A stretch of 14,842 bases of DNA from contig JAEZDJ010000059.1 in the NCBI GenBank assembly GCA_023429565.1, positions 1-14,842 of the forward strand. The letters run 5' to 3'. Source of the stretch: Actinomycetes bacterium. Lineage in GTDB: Bacteria; Actinomycetota; Coriobacteriia; Coriobacteriales; Eggerthellaceae. Below, one piece after another: positions 1 to 6,750 of the stretch. Numbering within the stretch: position 1 is the stretch's first letter; the number at the start of each line of letters is the position of its first letter. The notes below the pieces were generated by a model, which worked only from the letters and a program-made list of their open reading frames with translations, was not told where the DNA came from and did no database searches. A program made the position numbers and the translations under genes.

Positions 1-189
1 CCCCCCCCCCCGGCCCTCAAGAGGCAACAGGGACATAAGGCCATCCGGAGACAACCGATCGGCAGCCCTTCAGGGCTGTTCACGCTCTAGGGCAACCAGC
101 CAACAATGGTGTCCTGATCGAATGTCGCTTGGACTGTGATGAGGCGTAATGAGAGAAAATCACAGAATGCATCTCTATGCATATTACAC

Positions 190-219
190 GAACAGATGTT
201 TCACGTGAAACATCTGTTC
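190..219. promoter_or_regulatory. parS: parS centromere site (ParB/Spo0J binding)
   Basis: Positions 197-212 read TGTTTCACGTGAAACA, which agrees with the widely conserved bacterial parS consensus at every position. The symmetry continues outwards to a perfect 30-bp palindrome (190-219, centre between 204 and 205). ParB is known to load on such sites, spread as a CTP-dependent clamp, and work with ParA and SMC in origin segregation. That this copy is used is inferred from the exact match. parA and parB are not in the window. One typical spurious by-product is seen: short frames through the site encode MFHVKH or VSRET peptides, which should not be taken as genes. Confidence 0.93.
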
Positions 220-280
220 TTCGCTGTTCGGGTTCTTCGCTGTTCGGGCTCTTCGCTGTTCGGGCTCTTTGCTGTTTCCA
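217..280. repeat. 16-bp direct tandem repeat abutting parS
   Basis: Four head-to-tail units of 16 bp follow the parS palindrome and overlap its right arm by three bases. Units 1 (217-232) and 2 (233-248) are identical, TTCTTCGCTGTTCGGG. Unit 3 (249-264) differs at one base, starting CTC. Unit 4 (265-280) is decayed (CTCTTTGCTGTTTCCA). Each intact unit contains CTGTTC, which is also the end of the parS arm. The array could have arisen by duplication of the arm. Function unknown. Confidence 0.85.
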
Positions 281-487
281 ACTGTTCGAGAAGAACCCTG
301 CGGCACCTGCCCTGCCCCATCCCCGGCAACGGGCCCGCCAGAAACGGCGGAGGACCGGCATTCGGAAACGACGAGGATCATCCGGGATAGGGCAGCAGGG
401 GGTGCCAAGTGCGACCCAGGACGTCAAAAGCCAGGGAGGCGCCAGCACCTGATGGAAACGGCCTCCAGACCACCGATGTCTTTCCAT

Positions 488-515
488 AAAAAAAGGGAGC
501 CCAAGGCTCCCTTTT
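488..515 (-). terminator. Intrinsic terminator of the rplK-rplA operon
   Basis: Perfect inverted repeat: arms AAAAGGGAGCC (491-501) and GGCTCCCTTTT (505-515) around a 3-nt loop. On the minus strand the GC stem is followed by seven T. It lies about 40 nt past the rplA stop codon, and no gene follows it. It is nearly symmetrical, but the T tract is longer on the minus side, as expected for ending rplA transcription. Confidence 0.9.
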
Positions 516-554
516 CACATACACACAAAAGCAAGAACGCTGCGTTGCAAGACG

Positions 555-1271
555 CTATTCCGCAGCTGCCTCAGTGTAGTTCCGCACCACCGAAGAGTCA
601 ACGCGAACGGCAGGGCTCATCGTGGATGCGATGGCGATGGACTTCACGTACTTTCCCTTGGCAGAAGAAGGCTTCATGCGCAGCACCTCGTCATACACGG
701 CACCGTAGTTCTCGACCAACTGCTCAGGAGAGAAGCTCACCTTGCCAATGATGACATGTGCGATGCCGTAGCGGTCAGCGCGATACTCGACGCGGCCGCT
801 CTTGAGCTCGCTGATGGCCTTGGCGACATCGTTCGTGACGGTGCCCAGCTTCGGGTTCGGCATGAGGCTGCGGGGTCCCAGGATCTTGCCCAGACGGCCA
901 ACCTTGCCCATTTGGTCAGGCGTTGCCACCGTGGCGTCAAAGTTGAACTCTCCAGCCTGGATCTGCGCGATAAGCTCATCAGTGCCGACGATGTCTGCAC
1001 CCGCCTCTTCCGCAGCGCGAGCAGCTTCGCCCTCGGCGAAGACGGCGACGCGAACGGTTTTGCCCGAGCCGTTGGGCAGGCTGACCGTGCCACGCAGCTG
1101 CTGATCGGCCTGACGAGTGTCGATGCCAAGGCGGAAGTGAACTTCGACGGTCTCATCGAATTTTGCCGTAGAAAGTTCCTTGACCAGCTTGCACGCCTCA
1201 AGAGGAGCGTAGTCGGCCTCTTCGACCTTGGAAACTGACGCGCGGTAGTTCTTGGAGTTCTTCTTGGTCAT
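555..1271 (-). CDS. rplA: 50S ribosomal protein L1
   Basis: 238 residues, close to the family's usual 225-235. L1 binds helices 76-78 of 23S rRNA and forms the mobile L1 stalk that helps release deacylated tRNA from the E site. In many bacteria it also represses its own operon by binding mRNA. Family hallmarks seen are the central GKVGRLGKILGPRSLMPNPKLGTV stretch in two overlapping parts (about residues 122-145), the TVATPDQ segment before it, and the VEYRADRYG segment after it. The ATG at 1269-1271 has an AAAGGA ribosome binding site 6 nt upstream. It is the last gene of the operon. It lies 155 bp after rplK, a long gap for this pair, and is followed by a strong terminator rather than by rplJ-rplL. 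Confidence 0.98.
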   Translation of the reverse strand: MTKKNSKNYRASVSKVEEADYAPLEACKLVKELSTAKFDETVEVHFRLGIDTRQADQQLRGTVSLPNGSGKTVRVAVFAEGEAARAAEEAGADIVGTDELIAQIQAGEFNFDATVATPDQMGKVGRLGKILGPRSLMPNPKLGTVTNDVAKAISELKSGRVEYRADRYGIAHVIIGKVSFSPEQLVENYGAVYDEVLRMKPSSAKGKYVKSIAIASTMSPAVRVDSSVVRNYTEAAAE

Positions 1272-1417
1272 CTCAATTCCTTTCGTGGTGTGTAGCGAAC
1301 GCCGCAGCGCTCTCCCACTTCTTCGAGTCCTTCAGCGGCTTTGTCGCCTCAGTGACTCCCTCTCGTACCATTTCAGCCAGATGCTCGACACCCCATCCAG
1401 CATGAACGATTCCCTAG

Positions 1418-1444
1418 CTTGAGGATCTAGTCCTCGTCCTCAAG
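1418..1444 (-). promoter_or_regulatory. Inverted repeat spanning the rplK stop codon
   Basis: Arms CTTGAGGA (1418-1425) and TCCTCAAG (1437-1444) form a perfect 8-bp stem with an 11-nt loop. In the mRNA the rplK stop codon TAG sits in the loop. No T tract follows on the minus strand, so it is not a classical terminator. It may be an mRNA stability element, an attenuator, or part of the autoregulatory L1 site expected in this operon. The role is inference. Confidence 0.45.
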
Positions 1445-1933
1445 GGTCTTGCCCTGCATCATGGCAGCGACCTTCTTGGAGGGCACGTACTTGATCTTCA
1501 AGTCGCGGCCTTCAATGCGCACACCCATGCTCCGTGCGGTTCCTGCGATGATCTCCATGGCGGCCTCAATGGTGTTGGCATTCAGGTCCGGCATCTTGAT
1601 CTCCGCGATCTCGCGGAGCTGATCCTCAGTCAGCGTGCCAACGGCCTGCAGCTGAGGAATGCCAGAACCGCTCTTGATGCTGAGCTTTTCCTTGATGAGC
1701 ACAGCCGCCGGAGGCGTCTTGCAGATGAAGGTGAACGACTTGTCCTCGTACACCGTGATCTCGACCGGGATTATGGTCCCGGACTGGTCCTGCGTCTGGG
1801 CATTGAACGCCTGGCAGAACTGCATGATGTTGACGCCCTGCGCACCGAGCGCGGGACCGACCGGAGGAGCCGGATTGGCCGCCCCAGCGGGAATTTGAAG
1901 CTTGATAAAGCCAGTTGCTTTCTTTTCAGCCAT
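1427..1933 (-). CDS. rplK: 50S ribosomal protein L11 with C-terminal extension
   Basis: 168 residues, whereas bacterial L11 is normally about 141-143. L11 forms the GTPase-associated centre with 23S rRNA helices 43/44 and is needed for RelA activation. The N-terminal domain is typical (IKLQIPAGAANPAPPVGPAL, residues 10-29; GVNIMQFC, 33-40). The C-terminal RNA-binding domain ends with GTARSMGV (131-138), where the protein normally stops within a few residues. Here the frame runs on without a break for about 26 more codons, giving a basic stretch (KIKYVPSKK) and an acidic end (LEDED). The start at 1931-1933 is chosen because MAEKKATGFIK fits the family and AAAGGA lies just upstream; a longer open frame to 2023 lacks support. 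Confidence 0.97.
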   Translation of the reverse strand: MAEKKATGFIKLQIPAGAANPAPPVGPALGAQGVNIMQFCQAFNAQTQDQSGTIIPVEITVYEDKSFTFICKTPPAAVLIKEKLSIKSGSGIPQLQAVGTLTEDQLREIAEIKMPDLNANTIEAAMEIIAGTARSMGVRIEGRDLKIKYVPSKKVAAMMQGKTLEDED

Positions 1934-2086
1934 GTGAACTATCCTTTCAGCTGAGTATGTTTCACAAAAATCTATCAACAAAGCGGTTGGTGCCGAATGA
2001 GAAGCCCCGGTCCACGCGGGCACGCGACGTCGCTTGTGTTCGCATTCCGTCTGTCATGCTTCCAAACAGATCGCCTTTTGGTGCAA

Positions 2087-2617
2087 TTAAATCTTGGCAA
2101 CCTGATCGAACGAAAGCTCCACGGGGGTCTCGCGCCCGAAGATGGAAACCATGACCTTGACCTTGCCGGCATCGGGTGAAACCTCAGACACGGTGCCGTC
2201 AAACTCAGCGAGCGGCCCAGAGACAACCTTGATGGATTGCCCGACCTCAAGGCTCGAAGAGGTCTTCTTCGGAGCCTCTTTGCTCGTGCGCTTCATGATC
2301 TTGTTGTACTCTTCGCGCGTGAGAGGCGCAGGGTTGCCCTGGCTGCCTACAAAACCGGTGACGCCGGGCGTGTTGCGCACTGCGGCCCAGCTGCGATCGT
2401 CAAGCTCCATGCGAACAAGCACGTAGCCTGGAAGCACTTTCTTCTCACTCTCGACACGACGTCCGCCGTCCTTGATTTCCGCAACCATCTCAGTCGGGAT
2501 CTCAATGGCAAAGACGCTGTTTTCCAAACCCATCGTCTCGATACGTGTCTCAAGATTGTTCTTGACCTTGTTCTCATACCCTGAATAGGTATGCAGAACG
2601 TACCACTTCTTCGACAT
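2087..2617 (-). CDS. nusG: Transcription termination/antitermination factor NusG
   Basis: 176 residues, standard size. NusG binds the beta' clamp helices and upstream DNA of elongating RNA polymerase, and it can bridge to Rho or to ribosomal protein S10. The NGN domain covers about residues 1-105 (KKWYVLHTYSGYENKV at 3-18; VLPGYVLVRMEL at 61-72; TPGVTGFVGS at 83-92). A linker follows, then a KOW domain from about 124 (VGQSIKVVSGPLAEFDGTV). The start at 2615-2617 was chosen because MSKKWYVLH matches the family start. It lies 4 bp after the secE stop codon, which suggests translational coupling. A GGGAG element precedes the start. Confidence 0.98.
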   Translation of the reverse strand: MSKKWYVLHTYSGYENKVKNNLETRIETMGLENSVFAIEIPTEMVAEIKDGGRRVESEKKVLPGYVLVRMELDDRSWAAVRNTPGVTGFVGSQGNPAPLTREEYNKIMKRTSKEAPKKTSSSLEVGQSIKVVSGPLAEFDGTVSEVSPDAGKVKVMVSIFGRETPVELSFDQVAKI

Positions 2618-2621
2618 GACG

Positions 2622-3050
2622 TTATACTCCCAATCCGGAAATGGCGACCAACAGAGGCGTGATGACGGCGTTATCAAGCACGGCGACGTACGCGCCGAAG
2701 AACACCAACGCAACGACAACCACGACGCTCCACCGAAGCACGTCCTGCTTCGTCGGCCACGTGACCCGTTTCAACTCCGCGCGGACGCCCTTGAGGAAGG
2801 TGAAGCGTTGCTTCTTCTCGACCTTCTTCTCAGGCTTCTTCTGCTGAGCCTTCACCGGCTGGCTGAGCGATGCCTTCGAATCCTTGTCGGCCTTTTTGAA
2901 GAATCTCCTCTTGGGAGTTTCAGCTGCGGCGACATCCTTCTCAGCATCAGGAGAGCCCTCAACCGCATCATCTGCAATGCGGGCCTTGGCCTTGCGTTCG
3001 GAACGCGCGGCCGATGCCTTTGCTCGCTGTGTCTTTGATTTCTTTGCCAT
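2622..3050 (-). CDS. secE: Preprotein translocase subunit SecE
   Basis: 142 residues. SecE clamps SecY in the membrane translocon. The functional part is the C-terminal third: an amphipathic helix with the conserved GVRAELKRVTWPTKQ stretch (88-102), then a single membrane segment (about 106-126, rich in V, L and F). Residues 1-80 form a charged, lysine- and alanine-rich, probably disordered extension. Actinobacterial SecE proteins commonly have such an extension, and Gram-positive bacilli lack it. The ATG at 3048-3050 has AAGGAT upstream. The gene sits between tRNA-Trp and nusG, the usual order across bacteria. Confidence 0.96.
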   Translation of the reverse strand: MAKKSKTQRAKASAARSERKAKARIADDAVEGSPDAEKDVAAAETPKRRFFKKADKDSKASLSQPVKAQQKKPEKKVEKKQRFTFLKGVRAELKRVTWPTKQDVLRWSVVVVVALVFFGAYVAVLDNAVITPLLVAISGLGV

Positions 3051-3094
3051 TTGGATCCTTAACCGGAAAATAGTATCCGTCTAAACGCCAAACA

Positions 3095-3116
3095 AGCAGC
3101 TTGGCTTCAAGCTGCT
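3095..3116 (-). promoter_or_regulatory. Hairpin between tRNA-Trp and secE
   Basis: Perfect 9-bp inverted repeat: AGCAGCTTG (3095-3103), loop GCTT, CAAGCTGCT (3108-3116). On the minus strand it is followed by TGTTTGG, a poor T tract. The arm sequence CAAGCTGCTCAC recurs 28 bp away at 3136-3147, so in the transcript two identical 5' arms could compete for one 3' arm. It is likely a processing or attenuation element after the tRNA. Function is inferred only. Confidence 0.5.
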
Positions 3117-3158
3117 CACCCAAGCAACCTGAATGCAAGCTGCTCACTTCAAACAAGC

Positions 3159-3235
3159 TGGCAGGCCAGGAGGGACTCGAACCCCCAACATGCGGTTTTG
3201 GAGACCGCCGCTCTACCAATTGGAGCTACTGGCCT
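3159..3235 (-). tRNA. trnW: tRNA-Trp (anticodon CCA)
   Basis: A complete cloverleaf reads on the minus strand from 3235 to 3159, 77 nt, with CCA encoded. The acceptor stem AGGCCAG pairs with CTGGCCT, with discriminator G. The D arm is GCTC/GAGC. The anticodon stem GCGGT/ACCGC encloses the loop CTCCAAA, so the anticodon is CCA. The T loop is TTCGAGT between GGGGG and CCCTC. Its position between rpmG and secE matches the conserved arrangement in many bacteria, and it is probably cut out of the operon transcript. Confidence 0.98.
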
Positions 3236-3259
3236 ATGCTCGTTCTTGCCCTGATGCCG

Positions 3260-3409
3260 TTATCGAGTTTCCTTATGCAGCGTATGCTCTCCGCACCACT
3301 TGCAGTATTTCTTCAACTCGATACGATCGGGGTCGTTCTGCTTGTTCTTCTTGGTCGTGTAATTGCGTCGCTTGCAATCAGTACACGCCAAGGTGACCAA
3401 CGTACGCAT
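3260..3409 (-). CDS. rpmG: 50S ribosomal protein L33 (zinc-binding type)
   Basis: 49 residues, the usual size for this small protein of the 50S subunit near the E site. It carries four cysteines in two pairs, CTDCKRR (9-15) and CKWC (36-39). This is the zinc-ribbon (C+) form; many bacteria have a zinc-independent paralogue that replaces it when zinc is scarce. The NYTTKKNK segment (16-23) is characteristic. The start at 3407-3409 has a strong AGGAGA ribosome binding site. An upstream in-frame ATG at 3496 would add 29 residues without similarity and is rejected. Confidence 0.96.
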   Translation of the reverse strand: MRTLVTLACTDCKRRNYTTKKNKQNDPDRIELKKYCKWCGEHTLHKETR

Positions 3410-3468
3410 GAATTCTCCTCTTATCGTTTCGTGCCGAGCTTGCGTGGCATACACATGAATTCTGAAGA

Positions 3469-3494
3469 GCGGAGCCCACCGAAGCGGACTCCGC
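3469..3494 (-). terminator. UUCG-capped hairpin between tuf and rpmG
   Basis: On the minus strand GCGGAGTCCGC pairs with GTGGGCTCCGC (11 bp, two G-T wobbles) around a C(TTCG)G tetraloop. It starts 17 nt past the tuf stop codon. Only TCTTC follows, so it is probably a leaky terminator or a 3'-end stabiliser that lowers expression of rpmG-secE-nusG-rplKA relative to tuf. Confidence 0.7.
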
Positions 3495-3510
3495 ATCCTG
3501 TTAAAGCGTG

Positions 3511-4713
<1,203 letters not shown>

Positions 4714-4769
4714 GTGTCATCCTCCTTTATAGGTAGGTTCGCTTACGCGAATTCAAAACAAAACAATGA

Positions 4770-4786
4770 CGCGCCCAGAGGGCGCG
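4770..4786 (-). terminator. Attenuator-like hairpin between tRNA-Met and tuf
   Basis: CGCGCCC (4770-4776) and GGGCGCG (4780-4786) form a 7-bp GC stem with a 3-nt loop. On the minus strand a T-rich stretch (TCATTGTTTTGTTTTG) follows. It lies 11 nt beyond tRNA-Met. Since tuf has no obvious separate promoter in the 84 bp before it, partial termination with read-through is the simplest reading. It could also mark the 3' processing site of the tRNAs. Confidence 0.6.
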
Positions 4787-4797
4787 ATATATTCAAA

Positions 4798-4874
4798 TGG
4801 TAGCGGTGACTGGATTTGAACCAGTGACGCCACGGGTATGAACCGTGTGCTCTGACCAACTGAGCTACACCGCC
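4798..4874 (-). tRNA. trnM: tRNA-Met, elongator type (anticodon CAT)
   Basis: 77 nt on the minus strand with CCA encoded. The acceptor stem is GGCGGTG with CACCGCT (first pair G-T), with discriminator A. The anticodon stem CACGG/CCGTG encloses TTCATAC, so the anticodon is CAT. The anticodon stem lacks the three consecutive G-C pairs of initiator tRNA, and there is no C-A mismatch at the acceptor end, so this is the elongator. A CAT anticodon can also belong to a tRNA-Ile modified by TilS; I consider Met more likely. Confidence 0.93.
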
Positions 4875-4885
4875 ATGTTGAAAAA

Positions 4886-4961
4886 TGGAGCCTGCGACCG
4901 GACTTGAACCGGTGACCTCTTCGTTACCAACGAAGTGCTCTACCGACTGAGCTACACAGGC
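4886..4961 (-). tRNA. trnT: tRNA-Thr (anticodon GGT)
   Basis: 76 nt on the minus strand with CCA encoded. The acceptor stem is GCCTGTG with CGCAGGC (one G-T pair), with discriminator T. The anticodon stem CTTCG/CGAAG encloses TTGGTAA, so the anticodon is GGT. The T arm has TTCAAGT between ACCGG and CCGGT. It lies 11 nt upstream of tRNA-Met in the same transcript. Confidence 0.98.
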
Positions 4962-4965
4962 AAGA

Positions 4966-5050
4966 TGGTGGGAGCGCTAGGATTCGAACCTAGGTAAGCA
5001 TAGCTAACGGGTTTACAGCCCGTCCCCTTTAACCACTCGGGCACACTCCC
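4966..5050 (-). tRNA. trnY: tRNA-Tyr (anticodon GTA)
   Basis: 85 nt on the minus strand with CCA encoded and the long variable arm of a class II tRNA. The acceptor stem is GGGAGTG with CGCTCCC, with discriminator A. The anticodon stem ACGGG/CCCGT encloses CTGTAAA, so the anticodon is GTA. It is the first gene after the operon promoter, and only 4 nt separate it from tRNA-Thr, so both must be released by RNase processing. Confidence 0.97.
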
Positions 5051-5092
5051 ATGTGTCGCTCAATTCATGTGTATTTATCAAGCTGCCGGCCA

Positions 5093-5116
5093 GCGCGTTT
5101 TCATAGTTGAACGCGC
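5093..5116 (-). promoter_or_regulatory. 5' leader hairpin of the tRNA-tuf transcript
   Basis: GCGCGTT (5093-5099) and AACGCGC (5110-5116) are perfect complements around a 10-nt loop. Given the promoter at 5127-5155, this hairpin would lie within the first 30 nt of the RNA, before tRNA-Tyr. It may protect the 5' end or guide processing; the role is inferred. Confidence 0.45.
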
Positions 5117-5126
5117 GAGCAGGAGA

Positions 5127-5155
5127 ATAATACGCTAGGATCATCAGCGTGTCAA
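5127..5155 (-). promoter_or_regulatory. Sigma-A promoter of the tRNA-tuf-secE-rplKA operon
   Basis: On the minus strand: -35 TTGACA (5150-5155), a 17-bp spacer (5133-5149), -10 TATTAT (5127-5132). The -35 is perfect, the -10 has one mismatch, and the spacing is optimal. Transcription should start near 5119-5121, about 70 nt before tRNA-Tyr. Such a strong promoter fits a stable-RNA and ribosomal-protein operon. Confidence 0.92.
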
Positions 5156-5161
5156 CTGCCT

Positions 5162-5179
5162 ACACGCCCCCGGGCGTGT
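5162..5179. repeat. Perfect inverted repeat upstream of the operon promoter
   Basis: ACACGCCC (5162-5169) and GGGCGTGT (5172-5179) flank two bases, giving an 18-bp dyad. It ends 7 bp from the -35 box of the tRNA-tuf promoter, roughly 42-60 bp upstream of the start point. No T tract follows in either direction, so a terminator is unlikely. A regulator binding site is possible; no family is recognised. Confidence 0.55.
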
Positions 5180-5492
5180 CTCCATCGTTCCTCCTTCTTG
5201 CCTCCCCTCTCCAAAAACCATTCGAAAAAGCCGCAGACGTCTCTCGGCCCCTTCTCTCCGCATGAAACAGAATCTTTATTATAGGGGACTTTTACAAGGG
5301 ACTTGCTTCTTCATGCGCCAAAGCAGGCATGGATGAACATACAGGAACGGATTCCAGCGCAACGCAAACTCTGGCACATGCGGAAACACGACAAATTTGC
5401 GCACCGAGGCGACCCGCAAAAAAAAATCTTTTTACTTTATTATAGAGGGAGTTCGAAAGAGAGCGCTCCGCCGACGCGTTTGCTGGCTCTCA

Positions 5493-5626
5493 GCTCGATG
5501 TTTCTCAGTTTGGAGTCGCACGCTTGGCGTTTCGGCGCATGATGCTTCCGTACTTGATGCTTCCAGGCATGACGCTTCCCTACTTGATGTCTCCCCGCTT
5601 GGCGATTCGGCCCTTGACGTCTCACG
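5493..5626. repeat. Degenerate 15-bp tandem repeat (minisatellite)
   Basis: About nine units of 15 bp run head to tail, for example 5537-5551, 5552-5566, 5567-5581 and 5582-5596, with the core RCWTGAYGCTTCCN. Two outer copies (5522-5536 and 5597-5611) form a sister pair, GCTTGGCGTTTCGGC and GCTTGGCGATTCGGC. The unit length is a multiple of three, so every frame reads as a five-residue repeat without stops. That explains the long spurious open frames on both strands. No function is known to me. Confidence 0.75.
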
Positions 5627-6750
5627 GCCTTCGACGCAAGGGAGACGAAGGAGGGCGCACCAAGGCCCGACGCGGAATGTTGGCCCTTCGCTGTTTCTGG
5701 CAGATGCCACGTTTCTGCGGCATTCCCGTCGACGACATCCTGCGACGTTGCCTGTTGGCCGCTGGCCCGGTGTCGCCCGTTGGCTGTTGTTGGCCGTTGG
5801 CCCCGGCGTCGGTCCTTTGCCGTCGGCCCCGGCAGTGGGCGCCGCCGTTGGCGAAGCCGATAGGCTGAGGGTTCGAGCGAACCTGTCCATGGGGGTGCCG
5901 TTTTCTCGCCAATTGTGACAGCCGGGAGCGCGCGTGCGGCCGTCAAGCAGGCGCAATGGGCCGCGTCTCTTTCGCTTTCGGGCAGATCACCTGATCAGAA
6001 GCCTCTGAAAAAGAGACGTGAAACAGTGTCGGGAGGCAGAGGCCGCGAAAGCGGGCCGGCGTCTCGCTCCGATGTCACACTTGGCGCGTTTTGGGCACAT
6101 TGGCCCCCTTTTCGATCATCGCCGCACCGCCCGAGCGCAGTGCCGGGAGCCACGGCGTCGCTTGTCACAGGGGACGGGGGTGGGCCCGGCGCCGCATGAC
6201 ACCCTGGCAGACCGCCAGAAACAGCGAGGGACCGAAATGCTTAACATGAAGCGTCTGTTCGTGAAAAGCTGGAAACACTTCATCAGGAAGCAGTCCTCTC
6301 GCCACACCTCCGACACAGAAAACTCCCGTCTTCGAAAAAGGGGACGAACGCCTCCCAACATCAGAAACAAGGCTCTCCCCCCTTTTTGGAGGACGCGGCC
6401 CCTCATCCGACTGTATCCCGGATAAAACCTTGATTCATGTGGGATAACAGGAAACGATGCAAGGCATTACCAGCCCGACACAGAGCCGACGCGGGACACG
6501 ATTTTGAATGAGCTCGACAACGTTTCTGAAGTGGCGTTACAAGAGGATACAGACAAAAATCATAGGGATAAATCGGCAATAATGCCCCAACGGGAAGAGG
6601 CGGGCAAGGGGCATACGACATACGGTGAAAGGGCCGCCCCTCCCCGCCATACGTAGGGCCTTCGTTGGCGCAAACAAGTGTTCTTACGTTTGAGCAACAC
6701 GAAACATCCCCGTTCTTGAACTGGGATTATGAAACACGTTCACATCCTTT

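Larger units (their letters stand above)
1..487. other. Gene-free region downstream of rplA
   Basis: No reading frame here looks coding. The open frames on both strands have no family resemblance, no convincing ribosome binding site and low-complexity composition. The stretch begins with a run of 11 C at the window edge. A small GC hairpin lies at 63-78 (CAGCCC, loop TTCA, GGGCTG), followed by only two T, so it is a weak terminator candidate for plus-strand transcription from outside the window. The parS palindrome (190-219) and the 16-bp tandem repeat (217-280) are listed separately. Just before parS, ATGCAT occurs twice (167-172 and 177-182) around CTCT, which could form a small hairpin. 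Positions 281-487 show nothing I can name. Confidence 0.6.

Noticed and set aside
217..280. Reading the 16-bp repeats as a CRISPR array
   Set aside because: Units are directly adjacent with no spacers and are too short; no cas genes nearby.
136..452. Short open frames through the parS site giving MFHVKH and VSRETS peptides
   Set aside because: These peptides are just translations of the parS palindrome, a well-known source of false genes.
756..1238. 160-codon plus-strand frame antisense to rplA
   Set aside because: Shadow of the ribosomal protein L1 gene with no independent coding evidence.
5432..5956. 174-codon minus-strand frame over the 15-bp repeats
   Set aside because: Low complexity, no ribosome binding site, and other frames on both strands are open too. 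Kept only as a finding about repeats.
6239..6425. Small basic ORF (about 62 residues, begins MLNMKRLFVK) with GAGGGA upstream
   Set aside because: It has a plausible start, but there is no family resemblance, no promoter, and the C-terminal half is arginine/proline-rich as in random GC-rich frames.
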